64,000 bases of DNA from CAUVKI01 sp963552605 (GTDB lineage Bacteria > Bacillota > Clostridia > Tissierellales > Peptoniphilaceae). The notes beneath the pieces are model-generated. The model was not told where the DNA came from. It made no database searches and was given only the letters and a program-made list of their open reading frames with translations. Location: assembly GCA_963552605.1 (NCBI GenBank), contig CAUVKI010000003.1, positions 24,628 to 88,627 on the forward strand, given 5' to 3'. The translations under genes were made by a program, and so were the position numbers. Positions 32,024 through 40,343 of this stretch are shown here, piece after piece (within the stretch, counting starts at the first letter, position 1; every line of letters starts with the position of its first letter).

Positions 32024-32251
32024 ATGGGGCAAAAAATTAAACTCAAGCCTATTGATGTTTCCATTATTTTGGATAAAACATTGGATTTCGTCTATGCGGG
32101 TTTGCGAGAGGGGGTTTTTGATTTTGGTTATGGGGTGAAAATGCCCGGAGGCAAATACTCATATCACATCTCGGAACATAAGCTTAGAGATTACATAGGC
32201 AGTGAAGAGATGGATAGATATTTGAAAAACAAAGAGGAGGGGCAAGAATGA
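32024..32251 (+). CDS. Excisionase-like DNA-binding protein
   Basis: 75 aa, related to 22842-23072 of prophage A: VSIILDKTLDFVYAGL helix pair, then MPGGKYSYHISEHKLRDYIG. Possibly excisionase or early regulator. Second gene of the lytic operon. Confidence 0.65.
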   Translation: MGQKIKLKPIDVSIILDKTLDFVYAGLREGVFDFGYGVKMPGGKYSYHISEHKLRDYIGSEEMDRYLKNKEEGQE

Positions 32252-32314
32252 AGATCCAAGGAGGGAGGCGTGTCGAGAGTTGTTAAGGCAACTGGAACAC
32301 AAAAAGAAAGGGTG

Positions 32315-32527
32315 ATGCTTATAGAGTACAAATCAGAGAAGTTAAGGGGGTTGGTTAAATCGCACGGGTTGAATTTAACCCGTGCAGGAAAGATTATAGG
32401 CTGCAATAGGGATACTATGGCTAGAAAACTGTCATTAGGAGGATTGACGGTGTCAGAGTTGACGGAGTTGGCAAAATCTATTCCATTGTCTACGGAAGAA
32501 TTTTTGTTAGTCTGGGGAGTGGAATAA
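32315..32527 (+). CDS. DUF739-like early regulator
   Basis: 70 aa from ATG 32315 (AGAAAGGG upstream). HTH segment NLTRAGKIIGCNRDTMARKL; counterpart of 23105-23320 in prophage A, where it is the first lytic gene. Small Cro-type DNA-binding protein. Confidence 0.7.
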   Translation: MLIEYKSEKLRGLVKSHGLNLTRAGKIIGCNRDTMARKLSLGGLTVSELTELAKSIPLSTEEFLLVWGVE

Positions 32528-32529
32528 GA

Positions 32530-32562
32530 AAAAGCCCAAATGCTGGAACATTGGACTTTTTC
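32530..32562. terminator. Bidirectional terminator between convergent genes
   Basis: AAAAAG(C/T)CCAA arms with an 11-nt loop and A/T runs on both sides. It separates the rightward regulator (ends 32527) from the leftward 45-aa gene (ends 32570). Confidence 0.65.
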
Positions 32563-32569
32563 TTTGGTG

Positions 32570-32707
32570 TTACTTCTTTTTTGGCGCAGCTTGTGATAGG
32601 GCACTTGCTGCAGCTGCTTTGGAAGCTTTACTGGTTCGTCCATCTCTTAAGACTTTGGAAGCAATCGAAGCAACTTTTTTCGAGGTGTGTCTTTGGGACT
32701 TAGCCAT
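32570..32707 (-). CDS. Small Lys/Ala-rich phage protein (45 aa)
   Basis: MAKSQRHTSKKVASIASKVL, then RDGRTSKASKAAAASALSQ: the pattern of a small basic protein found in many phages and integrative elements. Opposite strand to the lytic operon, good ribosome site (GGAGGTGATAC) before the ATG at 32707. Possibly nucleic-acid binding; function unknown. Confidence 0.75.
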   Translation of the reverse strand: MAKSQRHTSKKVASIASKVLRDGRTSKASKAAAASALSQAAPKKK

Positions 32708-32739
32708 TGTATCACCTCCTTTCGCTTGGAGGGAGTCAA

Positions 32740-32825
32740 GGCTTGAGAGGATTAAGTATAAAAGCTACGGAAACAAAAAGCTCTTCAAACGAGAGTGGTT
32801 AGATGAATGGATGGAAGAGAGATAA
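32740..32825 (+). pseudogene. Possible C-terminal remnant of an HTH protein
   Basis: In-frame residues YGNKKLFKREWLDEWMEER resemble the last helix of excisionase-type proteins. No start or N-terminal half is present; the upstream part of the frame overlaps the opposite-strand gene. Weak. Confidence 0.3.
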
Positions 32826-32835
32826 GGAGGACAAA

Positions 32836-33045
32836 ATGAAAAAAATGGAATCAAAAAAAGTAAAACAAGCATATTCAGTTTCTAAAGATTTATTAAGGAC
32901 GGCAGAAGAATTCTTCTTGATGGCTAAGAAGTTATCAGGAGAAGAAAATGATAACCTGTATAGGTATGCTCTTCTCTGCTATGAATACGCACAGATGGCA
33001 AAAGATGAATTAGTCCTTATACAGGAGACAAAAGAGGGGATGTAA
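32836..33045 (+). CDS. Conserved 69-aa early protein
   Basis: Begins MKKMESKKVKQAYSVSKDLL and matches 22089-22265 of prophage A over most of its length (FFLMAKKLSGEE, LYRYALLCYEYAQMAKDELV). ATG 32836 chosen for the AAGGAGG site. Helical; function unknown. Confidence 0.75.
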   Translation: MKKMESKKVKQAYSVSKDLLRTAEEFFLMAKKLSGEENDNLYRYALLCYEYAQMAKDELVLIQETKEGM

Positions 33046-33367
33046 ATGAACGAGCTAATCAAAATCACAGTTAACGGGCGACAAGAACCCTGCATTAGCG
33101 GAAGAGAGTTGCAGTGATACAACTATTCTAATTGGAGAACTCGCCAAAATTCTAAAAGGAAACGGGGTCGATATAGGGCAAAAGAGATTATTTGCTTGGC
33201 TTCGGGATAATAGCTATCTAATTAGAAGACAAGGAAGCGAGCGAAACACCCCGACACAAAAAGCAATGGAAATGGGATTATTCAAAGTCAAAGAAATTGT
33301 GGTCGCACACCCCGATGGGCACACATCCATCACAAAGACAACGAAAGTAACAGGAAAAGGACAATAA
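33046..33367 (+). pseudogene. Decayed antirepressor (KilAC type)
   Basis: Starts MNELIKITVNGRQEPCISGREL, a classic antirepressor N-terminus, then a stop at 33115. Reading continues in another frame with an almost complete KilAC domain (LIGELAKILKGNGVDIGQKR, FAWLRDNSYLIRRQGS, HPDGHTSITKTTKVTGKGQ). The whole middle is missing, so an internal deletion with frameshift removed antirepressor function. Confidence 0.8.
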
Positions 33368-33410
33368 TACTTTGTCGAGCAATTCCTAAAAGATGAAAGA
33401 AGGCCTGATA

Positions 33411-33557
33411 ATGAAACTATGGATTAAAGACCTGCACGGAAGCTTCCGTGCATATGTCAAGCGGAGGGATATAACAATATTCGCAGAAGATGAAAGTCGG
33501 GAAAAGGCTGTAAGACTGGTAATCGTGGCTATGCAAACGTTAAAGGAGGTATTATGA
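33411..33557 (+). CDS. Conserved 48-aa early protein (MKLWIKDLHG)
   Basis: Homologue of 20759-20914 in prophage A; the first ~48 bp are identical. AGAAGG precedes the ATG and the stop overlaps the next start (ATGA), as in A. Function unknown. Confidence 0.75.
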   Translation: MKLWIKDLHGSFRAYVKRRDITIFAEDESREKAVRLVIVAMQTLKEVL

Positions 33558-33745
33558 AACTTAAAGATTTGAAATCAATCCTTAGCGTTAAGGATAAAGA
33601 CTCGTTAAGTATCGCAGTCGGATATACGCGAAAGGATATGATTGTTAAAGCAACTTATGATGAGCTTGGCAAATACTTAAATTTGAATGTTGTTAAACTC
33701 GTCATAACTGAAAAAGGTGCGAGTTTGACTCTACTTGATGCATAG
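33554..33745 (+). CDS. Hypothetical early protein (63 aa)
   Basis: MKLKDLKSILSVKDKDSLSI opening, beta-rich with NLNVVKLVITEKGASLTLL at the C-terminus. Coupled to the micro-gene upstream, 12 bp before RecT. No known domain. Confidence 0.65.
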   Translation: MKLKDLKSILSVKDKDSLSIAVGYTRKDMIVKATYDELGKYLNLNVVKLVITEKGASLTLLDA

Positions 33746-33757
33746 GGGGTAAAGAGT

Positions 33758-34510
33758 ATGAATGAAATAGTGGAATACGAAACGGAGAGCGGAAAAGTCG
33801 AGCTGACTGCGGAGATAATAAAAAACCATCTCGCAATCGGTAAGGGATTTACGGACAAAGAAATAATCGCATTTCTAAATCTTTGCCGATATCAAAAGCT
33901 TAATCCTTTTCTAAAGGAAGCGTATCTTATAAAATACGGAGATTCCGCTCAAATGGTCGTTGGTAAAGATGTTTTTGTGAAGCGAGCGGAAAAACACGAG
34001 AAATTCAAGGGCTATAAAGCAGGGATTATTGTTGAAAAAGATGGGAAAATCGAAATGCGAGATGGTACTTTCTATCTCAAGGGAAAAGAAAGCCTCGTGG
34101 GCGGTTGGGCGGAAGTGTATCGGTCAGATAGAGAAATCCCACTGAAGCATACAGTTGCATTTGATGAGTTTTCCAAAAATCAGTCAACGTGGAAGTCAAT
34201 GCCTGCAACAATGATTCGTAAGGTTGCACTTGTACAGGCTCTTCGGGAAACTTTCCCCGAAAATTTCCAAGGGCTTTACGATTCTTATGAAATGAGCATC
34301 GAAGTCCTCGAAGATACTAAAATAACAAAAGAACAACAAAAATATCTGTTTCACATTGCCACCGAGGAAAATGTAAAAAAAGCCTTGGAACACTTCGGTT
34401 ACTCCGGAACACACGCAATACCCGTTGCAGAATATTCCGTTTTTACGAAATATTTGATGCAACCGGACGAGGAAGACGAGGAAACGGAAGAAGAAATAGA
34501 AAAGCAATAA
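33758..34510 (+). CDS. bet: RecT/Bet-family single-strand annealing protein
   Basis: 250 aa. Conserved Bet core: FTDKEIIAFLNLCRYQKLNPF, then KEAYLIKYGDSAQMVVGKD, EVYRSDREIPLKHTVAF, and TMIRKVALVQALRETFPENF. Anneals complementary strands in phage recombination. No partner 5'-3' exonuclease is adjacent; the DUF1064 protein at 36220 could fill part of that role. Acidic C-terminal tail (DEEDEETEEEIE). Confidence 0.9.
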   Translation: MNEIVEYETESGKVELTAEIIKNHLAIGKGFTDKEIIAFLNLCRYQKLNPFLKEAYLIKYGDSAQMVVGKDVFVKRAEKHEKFKGYKAGIIVEKDGKIEMRDGTFYLKGKESLVGGWAEVYRSDREIPLKHTVAFDEFSKNQSTWKSMPATMIRKVALVQALRETFPENFQGLYDSYEMSIEVLEDTKITKEQQKYLFHIATEENVKKALEHFGYSGTHAIPVAEYSVFTKYLMQPDEEDEETEEEIEKQ

Positions 34511-34519
34511 GGGGGTAAT

Positions 34520-35449
34520 ATGGCTCGTCCGGCAAAGCAAGGGCTGAATTATTTTCCGCTGGACGTGGACTTTTTTGAAGATATTAAGATTAGGAAATTA
34601 CAAAAGGCCTGCGGCGTGCAATCCATTCCGGTGTTCATCTATATACTGTGTAATGTTTATCGTAATGATGGATATTATTGCGGGATTGGCGAGGATGAGA
34701 CTTTTCTAATTGCCGAGAGATTCGGGGTTAGCGAGGGCGTAATATCGGAAATCGTGAAAAAATCGGTTTCAGTGGGGCTGTTTGACCGCCGTATGTTTGA
34801 CCAATATCAAATTCTAACGTCACGAGCAATCCAAGAGCGTTTTTTTAAAGCGTGCTTGGATTGTAAAAAAAAGTCCGTGCGTGTCACAGGAGATTTTCTG
34901 CTCATTTCGGTTATTCCGGAATTAATGGCAGTTTCTTCCGGAATAATGGGTGTTAATTCCGGAAGAAACCCCACAAAGAAAAGTAAAGTAAAGAAAAGTA
35001 AAGTAAAGAAAAGAAATACTTCTTTGTGCGAGACGCCTTGCGTCTCTCCCAAAGAAGCCGCCGCCCCCCTTACTTCTCTCACAGAATCAATCAAGAAAAA
35101 AATCATCGAAGAGTGGAACGAGATAAAAGAGCTAAACAAAATCAAGAACCTAAACGGCACAACAAGACAAAGACACCTGAAAGCCAGAATAAACGAATAC
35201 GGTCTTGAAACCATCTACCAAGCCATAGAAAAAGTATCAAAAAGCGACTTTCTAAAAGGCAACAACAATCGGCAATGGAAAGCCACATTTGACTGGATAA
35301 TTCAACAATCGAACTTCACGAAAATCTTGGAGGGGAATTATGACAACAGAAATTCCGGAAATTCAGACAGCAACGGAAATCCTCAAAGCAATAATCAAGA
35401 AAATCAAAAGCAATCCGACCCGTATTCCCACCTCTACGCCAATCTATGA
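34520..35449 (+). CDS. Replisome organiser (DUF4373/DnaD-like)
   Basis: 309 aa. N-terminal winged-helix DUF4373 domain (NYFPLDVDFFEDIKIRKLQK to ~115), a Lys/Ser low-complexity linker (~150-170, encoded by iteron and purine repeats), and a C-terminal DnaB-loader-interaction type domain (YGLETIYQAIEKVSKSDFL). Binds the origin and recruits the loader encoded next, with which it overlaps by 110 bp. Confidence 0.85.
   Translation: MARPAKQGLNYFPLDVDFFEDIKIRKLQKACGVQSIPVFIYILCNVYRNDGYYCGIGEDETFLIAERFGVSEGVISEIVKKSVSVGLFDRRMFDQYQILTSRAIQERFFKACLDCKKKSVRVTGDFLLISVIPELMAVSSGIMGVNSGRNPTKKSKVKKSKVKKRNTSLCETPCVSPKEAAAPLTSLTESIKKKIIEEWNEIKELNKIKNLNGTTRQRHLKARINEYGLETIYQAIEKVSKSDFLKGNNNRQWKATFDWIIQQSNFTKILEGNYDNRNSGNSDSNGNPQSNNQENQKQSDPYSHLYANL
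34914..35012. other. Probable prophage B origin: iterons inside replisome organiser gene
   Basis: TTCCGGAA at 34914, 34936 and 34957 (spacing 22 and 21 bp, two helical turns). The last two lie in a perfect 14-bp inverted repeat (34931-34968). Two AAGTAAAGTAAAG direct repeats in a purine-rich AT-rich tract (34979-35012) follow, a likely unwinding element. Lambda-type initiator genes carry origins in the same place. Confidence 0.6.
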
Positions 35450-36098
35450 GTGCCAAAAATGCAAAGACAGGGGCGGATTTATCAGAAAAAATCAAAACGG
35501 ATATGAATACTGGGTAACGTGTCAATGCCAAATTCAAAAAGACATAGAAAGATACATCGCTCAATCCAATCTGCCTGAAAACTGCAAAGGCAAAAGCTTT
35601 GAAAACTACAACACCCAAAGCGAACAACAAAAAAAAGCAAAACAACTCTGCCAAACCTACGCAGACAACCCGCAAGGTAATCTCCTTCTCTGCGGACAAA
35701 TCGGTTCGGGAAAAACTCACCTTGCAATAGCAACACTCCTCGCAATAGCAAAAAAACACAAAAGGATTAAATATCAAAACTACAAGGATATGGTCAAGGG
35801 AATAGCCAACGCCGCACGCCAAGATGACACCTACTACACCGAACTCGACAAGTATAGACTTCCCTCCGTGCTTCTCATAGACGACTTTTTCAAAGGCAAT
35901 GAGCACAAGGAAACTCATCTAAGCTATGCCTATGAAATAATCGACCATCGCTACAAAAACAGCCTAATGACCATCATCACCACCGAAAAAAACATCTCCG
36001 AGATGGTACGAATCGAAGAAGCCATAACTTCAAGGCTTCTGGAAAAAAGTACAGCCGTCCTGATGGACGGAATAAAAAATTATCGACTGAGAGTATAA
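35340..36098 (+). CDS. DnaC-like helicase loader ATPase
   Basis: 252 aa AAA+ protein. Zinc-type cysteines near the N-terminus (CQKCKDRGG, CQCQ), Walker A CGQIGSGKTHLAIA near 120, Walker B VLLIDDFFK, sensor region MTIITTEKNIS. Loads the host replicative helicase at the phage origin with the upstream organiser. Confidence 0.9.
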   Translation: MTTEIPEIQTATEILKAIIKKIKSNPTRIPTSTPIYECQKCKDRGGFIRKNQNGYEYWVTCQCQIQKDIERYIAQSNLPENCKGKSFENYNTQSEQQKKAKQLCQTYADNPQGNLLLCGQIGSGKTHLAIATLLAIAKKHKRIKYQNYKDMVKGIANAARQDDTYYTELDKYRLPSVLLIDDFFKGNEHKETHLSYAYEIIDHRYKNSLMTIITTEKNISEMVRIEEAITSRLLEKSTAVLMDGIKNYRLRV

Positions 36099-36113
36099 TT
36101 CAAACACAGCTTT

Positions 36114-36144
36114 AAAATCCCTACGAGCCACGCTAAGAGATTTT
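36114..36144 (+). repeat. 31-bp element shared with prophage A
   Basis: Same as 10391-10421 with one mismatch; ends AAAATC/GATTTT. Downstream homology to A continues for ~45 bp, through a TATAAT (36160) to ACGAGCC. The segment after TATAAT resembles the start of A's PAPS-like frame, so this may be a relic of that gene or a shared promoter/operator. Confidence 0.55.
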
Positions 36145-36219
36145 TATCCCCTCAGTCGTATAATTTTACATCGAGAATAAAAACGAGCCTAAAAAAGGCT
36201 TACAGAGAACAGGAGAAAA

Positions 36220-36552
36220 ATGAGCAAGTATAACGCAATAAAAACCGAAAGGGACGGAATAAAATTCGACAGCAAGAAAGAGGCTAAAAGATACAAGGAG
36301 CTGAAGCATCTCGAGAAAGGGGGGATAATAAAAAATCTCTCCTTGCAGCCTAAATTTTTGTTGCAGGAAAAATTTGAGTATCGCGGTGAGCATTTTCGTG
36401 CCATCTACTACATCGCAGACTTTATGTATTACGACCCTGAAAGACAGGCGGTTGTTGTCGAAGATGTGAAAGGAATTAAGACCGAAGTCTACAAGCTTAA
36501 AAAAAAGCTGTTTATTAAAAAATATCCTGATTATGTGTTTTGTGAGGTGTGA
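36220..36552 (+). CDS. DUF1064 family nuclease-like protein
   Basis: 110 aa: KFDSKKEAKRYKEL, YIADFMYYDPERQAVVVEDVKG with PD-(D/E)XK-type catalytic D, E and K. Restriction-endonuclease-like fold; in phages probably a Holliday-junction or end-processing nuclease. ATG after AGGAG. Confidence 0.85.
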   Translation: MSKYNAIKTERDGIKFDSKKEAKRYKELKHLEKGGIIKNLSLQPKFLLQEKFEYRGEHFRAIYYIADFMYYDPERQAVVVEDVKGIKTEVYKLKKKLFIKKYPDYVFCEV

Positions 36553-36628
36553 GGAGGAGAAATTCAAAAGTGATGGATTACTCAAAAATTAAAGAATTAT
36601 CAGATTTCCGAGAGAGAGAAAAAGGAAA

Positions 36629-37030
36629 TTGACAACAAAAGAATATCTAAAACAGGCGTTTTATCTTGACAAAAGAATCAATTCAAAACTGGAGCAGTTG
36701 AGCAGTCTAAATGTTCTTGCGACCAAGACAAACACTGTCCTATCGGGCTTACCCAAGAGTCCGAGCAGAGGAAATTCCAAGCTTGAAGAGACGATTGTTA
36801 AAATTATAGACCTGCAGGAAGAAATCAACTCAGATATAAACGCCTTGGTGGATTTGAAAAGAGATATAGCGAAATCGATACGCTCTCTCGAGAACAAAGA
36901 AGAGCAAGTGGTGCTTGAGAGGAGATATCTTTGTTTCCATTCTTGGGAGCAGATAGCTGTGGATTTAAGCTTTGACATCAGGCATATTCACAGACTTCAC
37001 AGTCGGGGTTTAAGAAAAATTTTAATATAG
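36629..37030 (+). CDS. Sigma-like phage regulator (DUF1492 type)
   Basis: 133 aa, TTG start. Long helical N-terminus and a C-terminal sigma-70 region-4-like HTH (VLERRYLCFHSWEQIAVDLS, then RHIHRLHSRGLRKIL). Located before terminase, where such proteins activate late transcription. Counterpart of 9563-9862 in prophage A. Confidence 0.75.
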   Translation: MTTKEYLKQAFYLDKRINSKLEQLSSLNVLATKTNTVLSGLPKSPSRGNSKLEETIVKIIDLQEEINSDINALVDLKRDIAKSIRSLENKEEQVVLERRYLCFHSWEQIAVDLSFDIRHIHRLHSRGLRKILI

Positions 37031-37051
37031 AAATTTTATTTCTTTGCAAAT

Positions 37052-37076
37052 GGTCGTCAACTATAAGTTGACAACC
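37052..37076. promoter_or_regulatory. Inverted repeat ahead of terminase genes
   Basis: GTCAACT-ATA-AGTTGAC with outer GGT/ACC pairs. It lies in the 254-bp gap between the sigma-like regulator and terminase small subunit, where a late promoter would be expected. No T-run, so an operator or activator site is more likely than a terminator. Confidence 0.45.
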
Positions 37077-37290
37077 ACTCAACATGGTGCAATTACCAAA
37101 GCAGTTAAAAGAGCTTGGTTGGCATTACTTACGAACCTGTCGGAAATCCCGACATCTTGGAAAATTAAAAAAATATGTCACTAAATGTCATTGTTTGTCA
37201 CATCAAGCGTGTGATAGCATTAGAATGTCGAAGAATAGGGTAAGGGCGATAATGTCCTTGCCATTTTTTTATGTGAAGGAGGTGATGGAC

Positions 37291-37713
37291 TTGTCAAAAT
37301 TAACCTTAAAACAACAAAGATTCGCAGATGAGTACATCATCTCGGGGAATGCAACGGAGGCGGCAATAAAAGCAGGATACAGTAAAAAAACAAGCTATTC
37401 TATTGGACAAGAAAACTTGAATAAACCTGATATAAAAGCATACTTAGATAAAAAGATTAAGGAATTACAAGATGAAAAAATTGCAAAGCAGGAAGAAGTG
37501 CTTCAGTATCTCACATCGATTATGAGGGGAGAACAGACTGAATCGACACTAAGAGGTGTAGGGGAAGGTGTGCAAACTATATCGGATATTGAAGTGAGTG
37601 CAAAAGACCGAATTAAGGCGGCGGAGCTTCTCGGGAAAAGATATGGAATGTGGACGGAGAAACTTGAAGTGAAAGAGCCGATTCAAATTGATATCGTCCG
37701 AAAACAAAAATGA
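37291..37713 (+). CDS. terS: Terminase small subunit
   Basis: About 140 aa. LTLKQQRFADEYIISGNATE with a helix-turn-helix (AAIKAGYSKKTSYSIGQENL), then a helical oligomerisation region and KDRIKAAELLGKRYG. TTG 37291 sits 8 nt after AGGAGG; the in-frame ATG at 37285 is only 2 nt from it. In-frame sequence from 37084 is not protein-like. Overlaps terL by 4 bp. Confidence 0.88.
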   Translation: MSKLTLKQQRFADEYIISGNATEAAIKAGYSKKTSYSIGQENLNKPDIKAYLDKKIKELQDEKIAKQEEVLQYLTSIMRGEQTESTLRGVGEGVQTISDIEVSAKDRIKAAELLGKRYGMWTEKLEVKEPIQIDIVRKQK

Positions 37714-38972
37714 AAACCGTAAAGGAAATCAATCCTCATTTTGAGGATTTTTTATTTGACTGGAAACATAAAACATATCTGTTGGTCGGCGGATACGGGT
37801 CGAGCAAATCATATCACATAGCGTTGAAAGTTCTCTTGAAGCTCTTAGAGGAGAAACGAACGGCGTTAGTAGTTCGGGAAGTGTTTGATACTATTCGGGA
37901 TTCGACTTATTCATTATTTCTTGAAATCATTGAGGATATGGGGCTTGTGGATATAATCAGACCGACAGTTTCACCTATGACATTCAACTTTCTTAACGGC
38001 TCAAAGATTATCTTCAAGGGAATGGATAAGCCAAAAAAATTAAAATCAATTAACGACATCACAATCATATGGATTGAAGAAGCGGCAGAGGTCAAATATG
38101 CGGGATATAAAGAGCTGCTCGGTAGGGCAAGACACCCGAATCTTTCTTTGCATTTTATACTTTCAACAAATCCGGTTGCCAAAAATAATTGGGTGTACAC
38201 TCACTTTTTCAAAGACGAGCAGGATGAGGAGTTATACGAAAAGAAATGTATCATAAGAAACGACATTTATTATCATCATTCGACGGCGGAAGATAATCTA
38301 TTTTTGCCGACTTCATACATTGAGCAGTTGGACGAAATGAAAGAATATGACCCTGATTTGTACAGAGTGGCTCGTACGGGGCGATTCGGTGTGAACGGTA
38401 TTCGGGTATTGCCTCAATTTGAGGTGATGTCGCACGATGAGGTGATGGCTCGCATAAAAGATATTCCCAAGCGTTTTCATCGTATCGGTATGGACTTCGG
38501 GTTTATCACATCTTACAATGCGCTGATTAAGATGGCGATAGATGATAAAAACAAAGCCTTATACATCTATTTTGAATACTACGACAAGGGAAAGACGGAC
38601 GATATCACGGTGGAAGAGATACGTCCGTTTATAGATAAAAATGATTTGATTATTGCGGACAGTGCAGAGCCGAAGACCATTGCCTATTACAATCAATCAG
38701 GGCTTCGGATGGTTGCGGTGCATAAGGATACACGGCTCAATGCGATTAAAAAGGTCAAACGGTTTAAAAAGATTTATTGCTCCGATATGTGTAAGAATAC
38801 GATTTATGAACTTGAAACGCTTACATATGCAAAGGATAAGAATGACAATCTCATTGAGGACGAATTTACAATTGACGCACACACCTTTGACGCCATTAAG
38901 TACGGATTGGACGGATATGAGGTGGCAGACCTTAAGGAAAAGAAGAATTACAGTGGAAAGGGAGCGGTATAG
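37710..38972 (+). CDS. terL: Terminase large subunit, PBSX type
   Basis: 420 aa. ATPase: VGGYGSSKSYHIALKVLL (Walker A variant), TIIWIEEAAEV (Walker B with catalytic Glu), FILSTNPV (motif III). Nuclease: RIGMDFGFITSYNAL with first Asp, IIADSAEPK with second, and DAHTFDAIKYGL near the end. A different family from the prophage A terminase. Confidence 0.93.
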   Translation: MKTVKEINPHFEDFLFDWKHKTYLLVGGYGSSKSYHIALKVLLKLLEEKRTALVVREVFDTIRDSTYSLFLEIIEDMGLVDIIRPTVSPMTFNFLNGSKIIFKGMDKPKKLKSINDITIIWIEEAAEVKYAGYKELLGRARHPNLSLHFILSTNPVAKNNWVYTHFFKDEQDEELYEKKCIIRNDIYYHHSTAEDNLFLPTSYIEQLDEMKEYDPDLYRVARTGRFGVNGIRVLPQFEVMSHDEVMARIKDIPKRFHRIGMDFGFITSYNALIKMAIDDKNKALYIYFEYYDKGKTDDITVEEIRPFIDKNDLIIADSAEPKTIAYYNQSGLRMVAVHKDTRLNAIKKVKRFKKIYCSDMCKNTIYELETLTYAKDKNDNLIEDEFTIDAHTFDAIKYGLDGYEVADLKEKKNYSGKGAV

Positions 38973-40343
38973 ATGGATTTTCAAAGAATATTGCAGTTGG
39001 AGGGATTGCAGGTCGGACAATTGGAGCGAATTCATCGTATCAATAGGTTGTATGACATCTATGAAGGAAAGCAGCATTGGGCGACGAAAGAGGGGTTGGA
39101 TTATAAACCGACGAAGAAGATTACTAATTACATCAAGAAGCTGATTGATAAACGGGCACGGTTTATGTTTGGGAAAGAACCGTTTTTCAATCTTTCAGGC
39201 AGTGATGAGGAGAAGACGCAACAGAAAGAGGATTTGCTAAAGCAGATTCTTGATGATAATAAGTTCCACGCAAAACTGCTGAAAGCGAAGAAAGATTGCG
39301 CTATCGGCGGGAAGGTGGCATTGCGGCTGTGGGCGGAGAAAGAAAAAGGAATCAAGTTATTTTTCATCCCGGCGCAGGAATTTATAGAAACACATAGCAT
39401 TGATGACACGGACAATCTTGAAAAGGTTGTCCTTTTTTATGCCCTAAACGATAACCTCGACAGGTCGAAGCAGCGGATTAAGAAACAGGAATGGGCTCTT
39501 ATCAGCGGTAAGTGCATAGTGAACGAGGGAATCTATGACGGCAACGGAAATGTTGTTGAAATCATCTATAAGGGATATTACAACGGCTTGGATTTTATTC
39601 CGATTATCATCATTCAAAACGGCGGATTGACGGGCGGTACTCAAGGATATTCGGATGTTGAAATGCTTTGGGATAATCAAGACAGCTACAACAAGCTGAC
39701 ATCAGATGACCAAGATGCTTTAAAGTTTCAAATGTTCGGGCAGTCTGTTTTTACAGATGCCGACCCTGAGGCGCTGGAAAATATTATGATTGCTCCCGGA
39801 GCGTTGATTGATTTGCAAACGGACAGAGCTCAGGCGATGGACGGAAGACAGGCGAAAGCGGAGCGATTGGAGAGTAATTTTGTGTATGGAGAGAAGTACA
39901 CGGATACAATTAACCGCATTAAGTCCGATATGTTTGGTCTGATGGATGTTCCTGATACGTCGTTGGAGCAGTTAAAGGGTATGATGGCGAGCGGAAAGTC
40001 GATGGAAGCGGTCTATTGGGATTTGATAGAAGCGTGCAATGAAGCGTGGACGGAATGGGAGAGTGCATTGCGGCAAATGGCAGGTTATATATTCAAGATG
40101 ATTGAAATATATAACCTGTACAATGCAAGAGATTTGGCAATGACGGAAACGTCATTGAACATCGAGCGGTATTATCCGATTCTGAAAAATGAGATTGAGC
40201 AGCGTAAGATGGATTTGGAGGAAGTGATTTCGGGGGTTCGGTCTAAAAAGTCGTATATCGACAAATGGTCGGAGGTTGAAGACATTGAAAACGAATTGAG
40301 ATTGATTGCAGAGGATTCGGGAGAAGCGTTCGATGAAGAATGA
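38973..40343 (+). CDS. Portal protein, SPP1 gp6 type
   Basis: 456 aa. Typical KKITNYIKKLIDKRARFMFGK start region, central SDVEMLWDNQDSYNKLTSD, and C-terminal WSEVEDIENELRLIAED. Begins immediately after terL stop. Unlike prophage A, B uses an SPP1-type head module (portal, MuF, scaffold, capsid). Confidence 0.9.
   Translation: MDFQRILQLEGLQVGQLERIHRINRLYDIYEGKQHWATKEGLDYKPTKKITNYIKKLIDKRARFMFGKEPFFNLSGSDEEKTQQKEDLLKQILDDNKFHAKLLKAKKDCAIGGKVALRLWAEKEKGIKLFFIPAQEFIETHSIDDTDNLEKVVLFYALNDNLDRSKQRIKKQEWALISGKCIVNEGIYDGNGNVVEIIYKGYYNGLDFIPIIIIQNGGLTGGTQGYSDVEMLWDNQDSYNKLTSDDQDALKFQMFGQSVFTDADPEALENIMIAPGALIDLQTDRAQAMDGRQAKAERLESNFVYGEKYTDTINRIKSDMFGLMDVPDTSLEQLKGMMASGKSMEAVYWDLIEACNEAWTEWESALRQMAGYIFKMIEIYNLYNARDLAMTETSLNIERYYPILKNEIEQRKMDLEEVISGVRSKKSYIDKWSEVEDIENELRLIAEDSGEAFDEE

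Noticed and set aside
37084..37284. N-terminal extension of the prophage B small terminase
   Set aside because: The true family start follows the AGGAGG at 37277; the upstream codons do not resemble the family and cross a dyad region.
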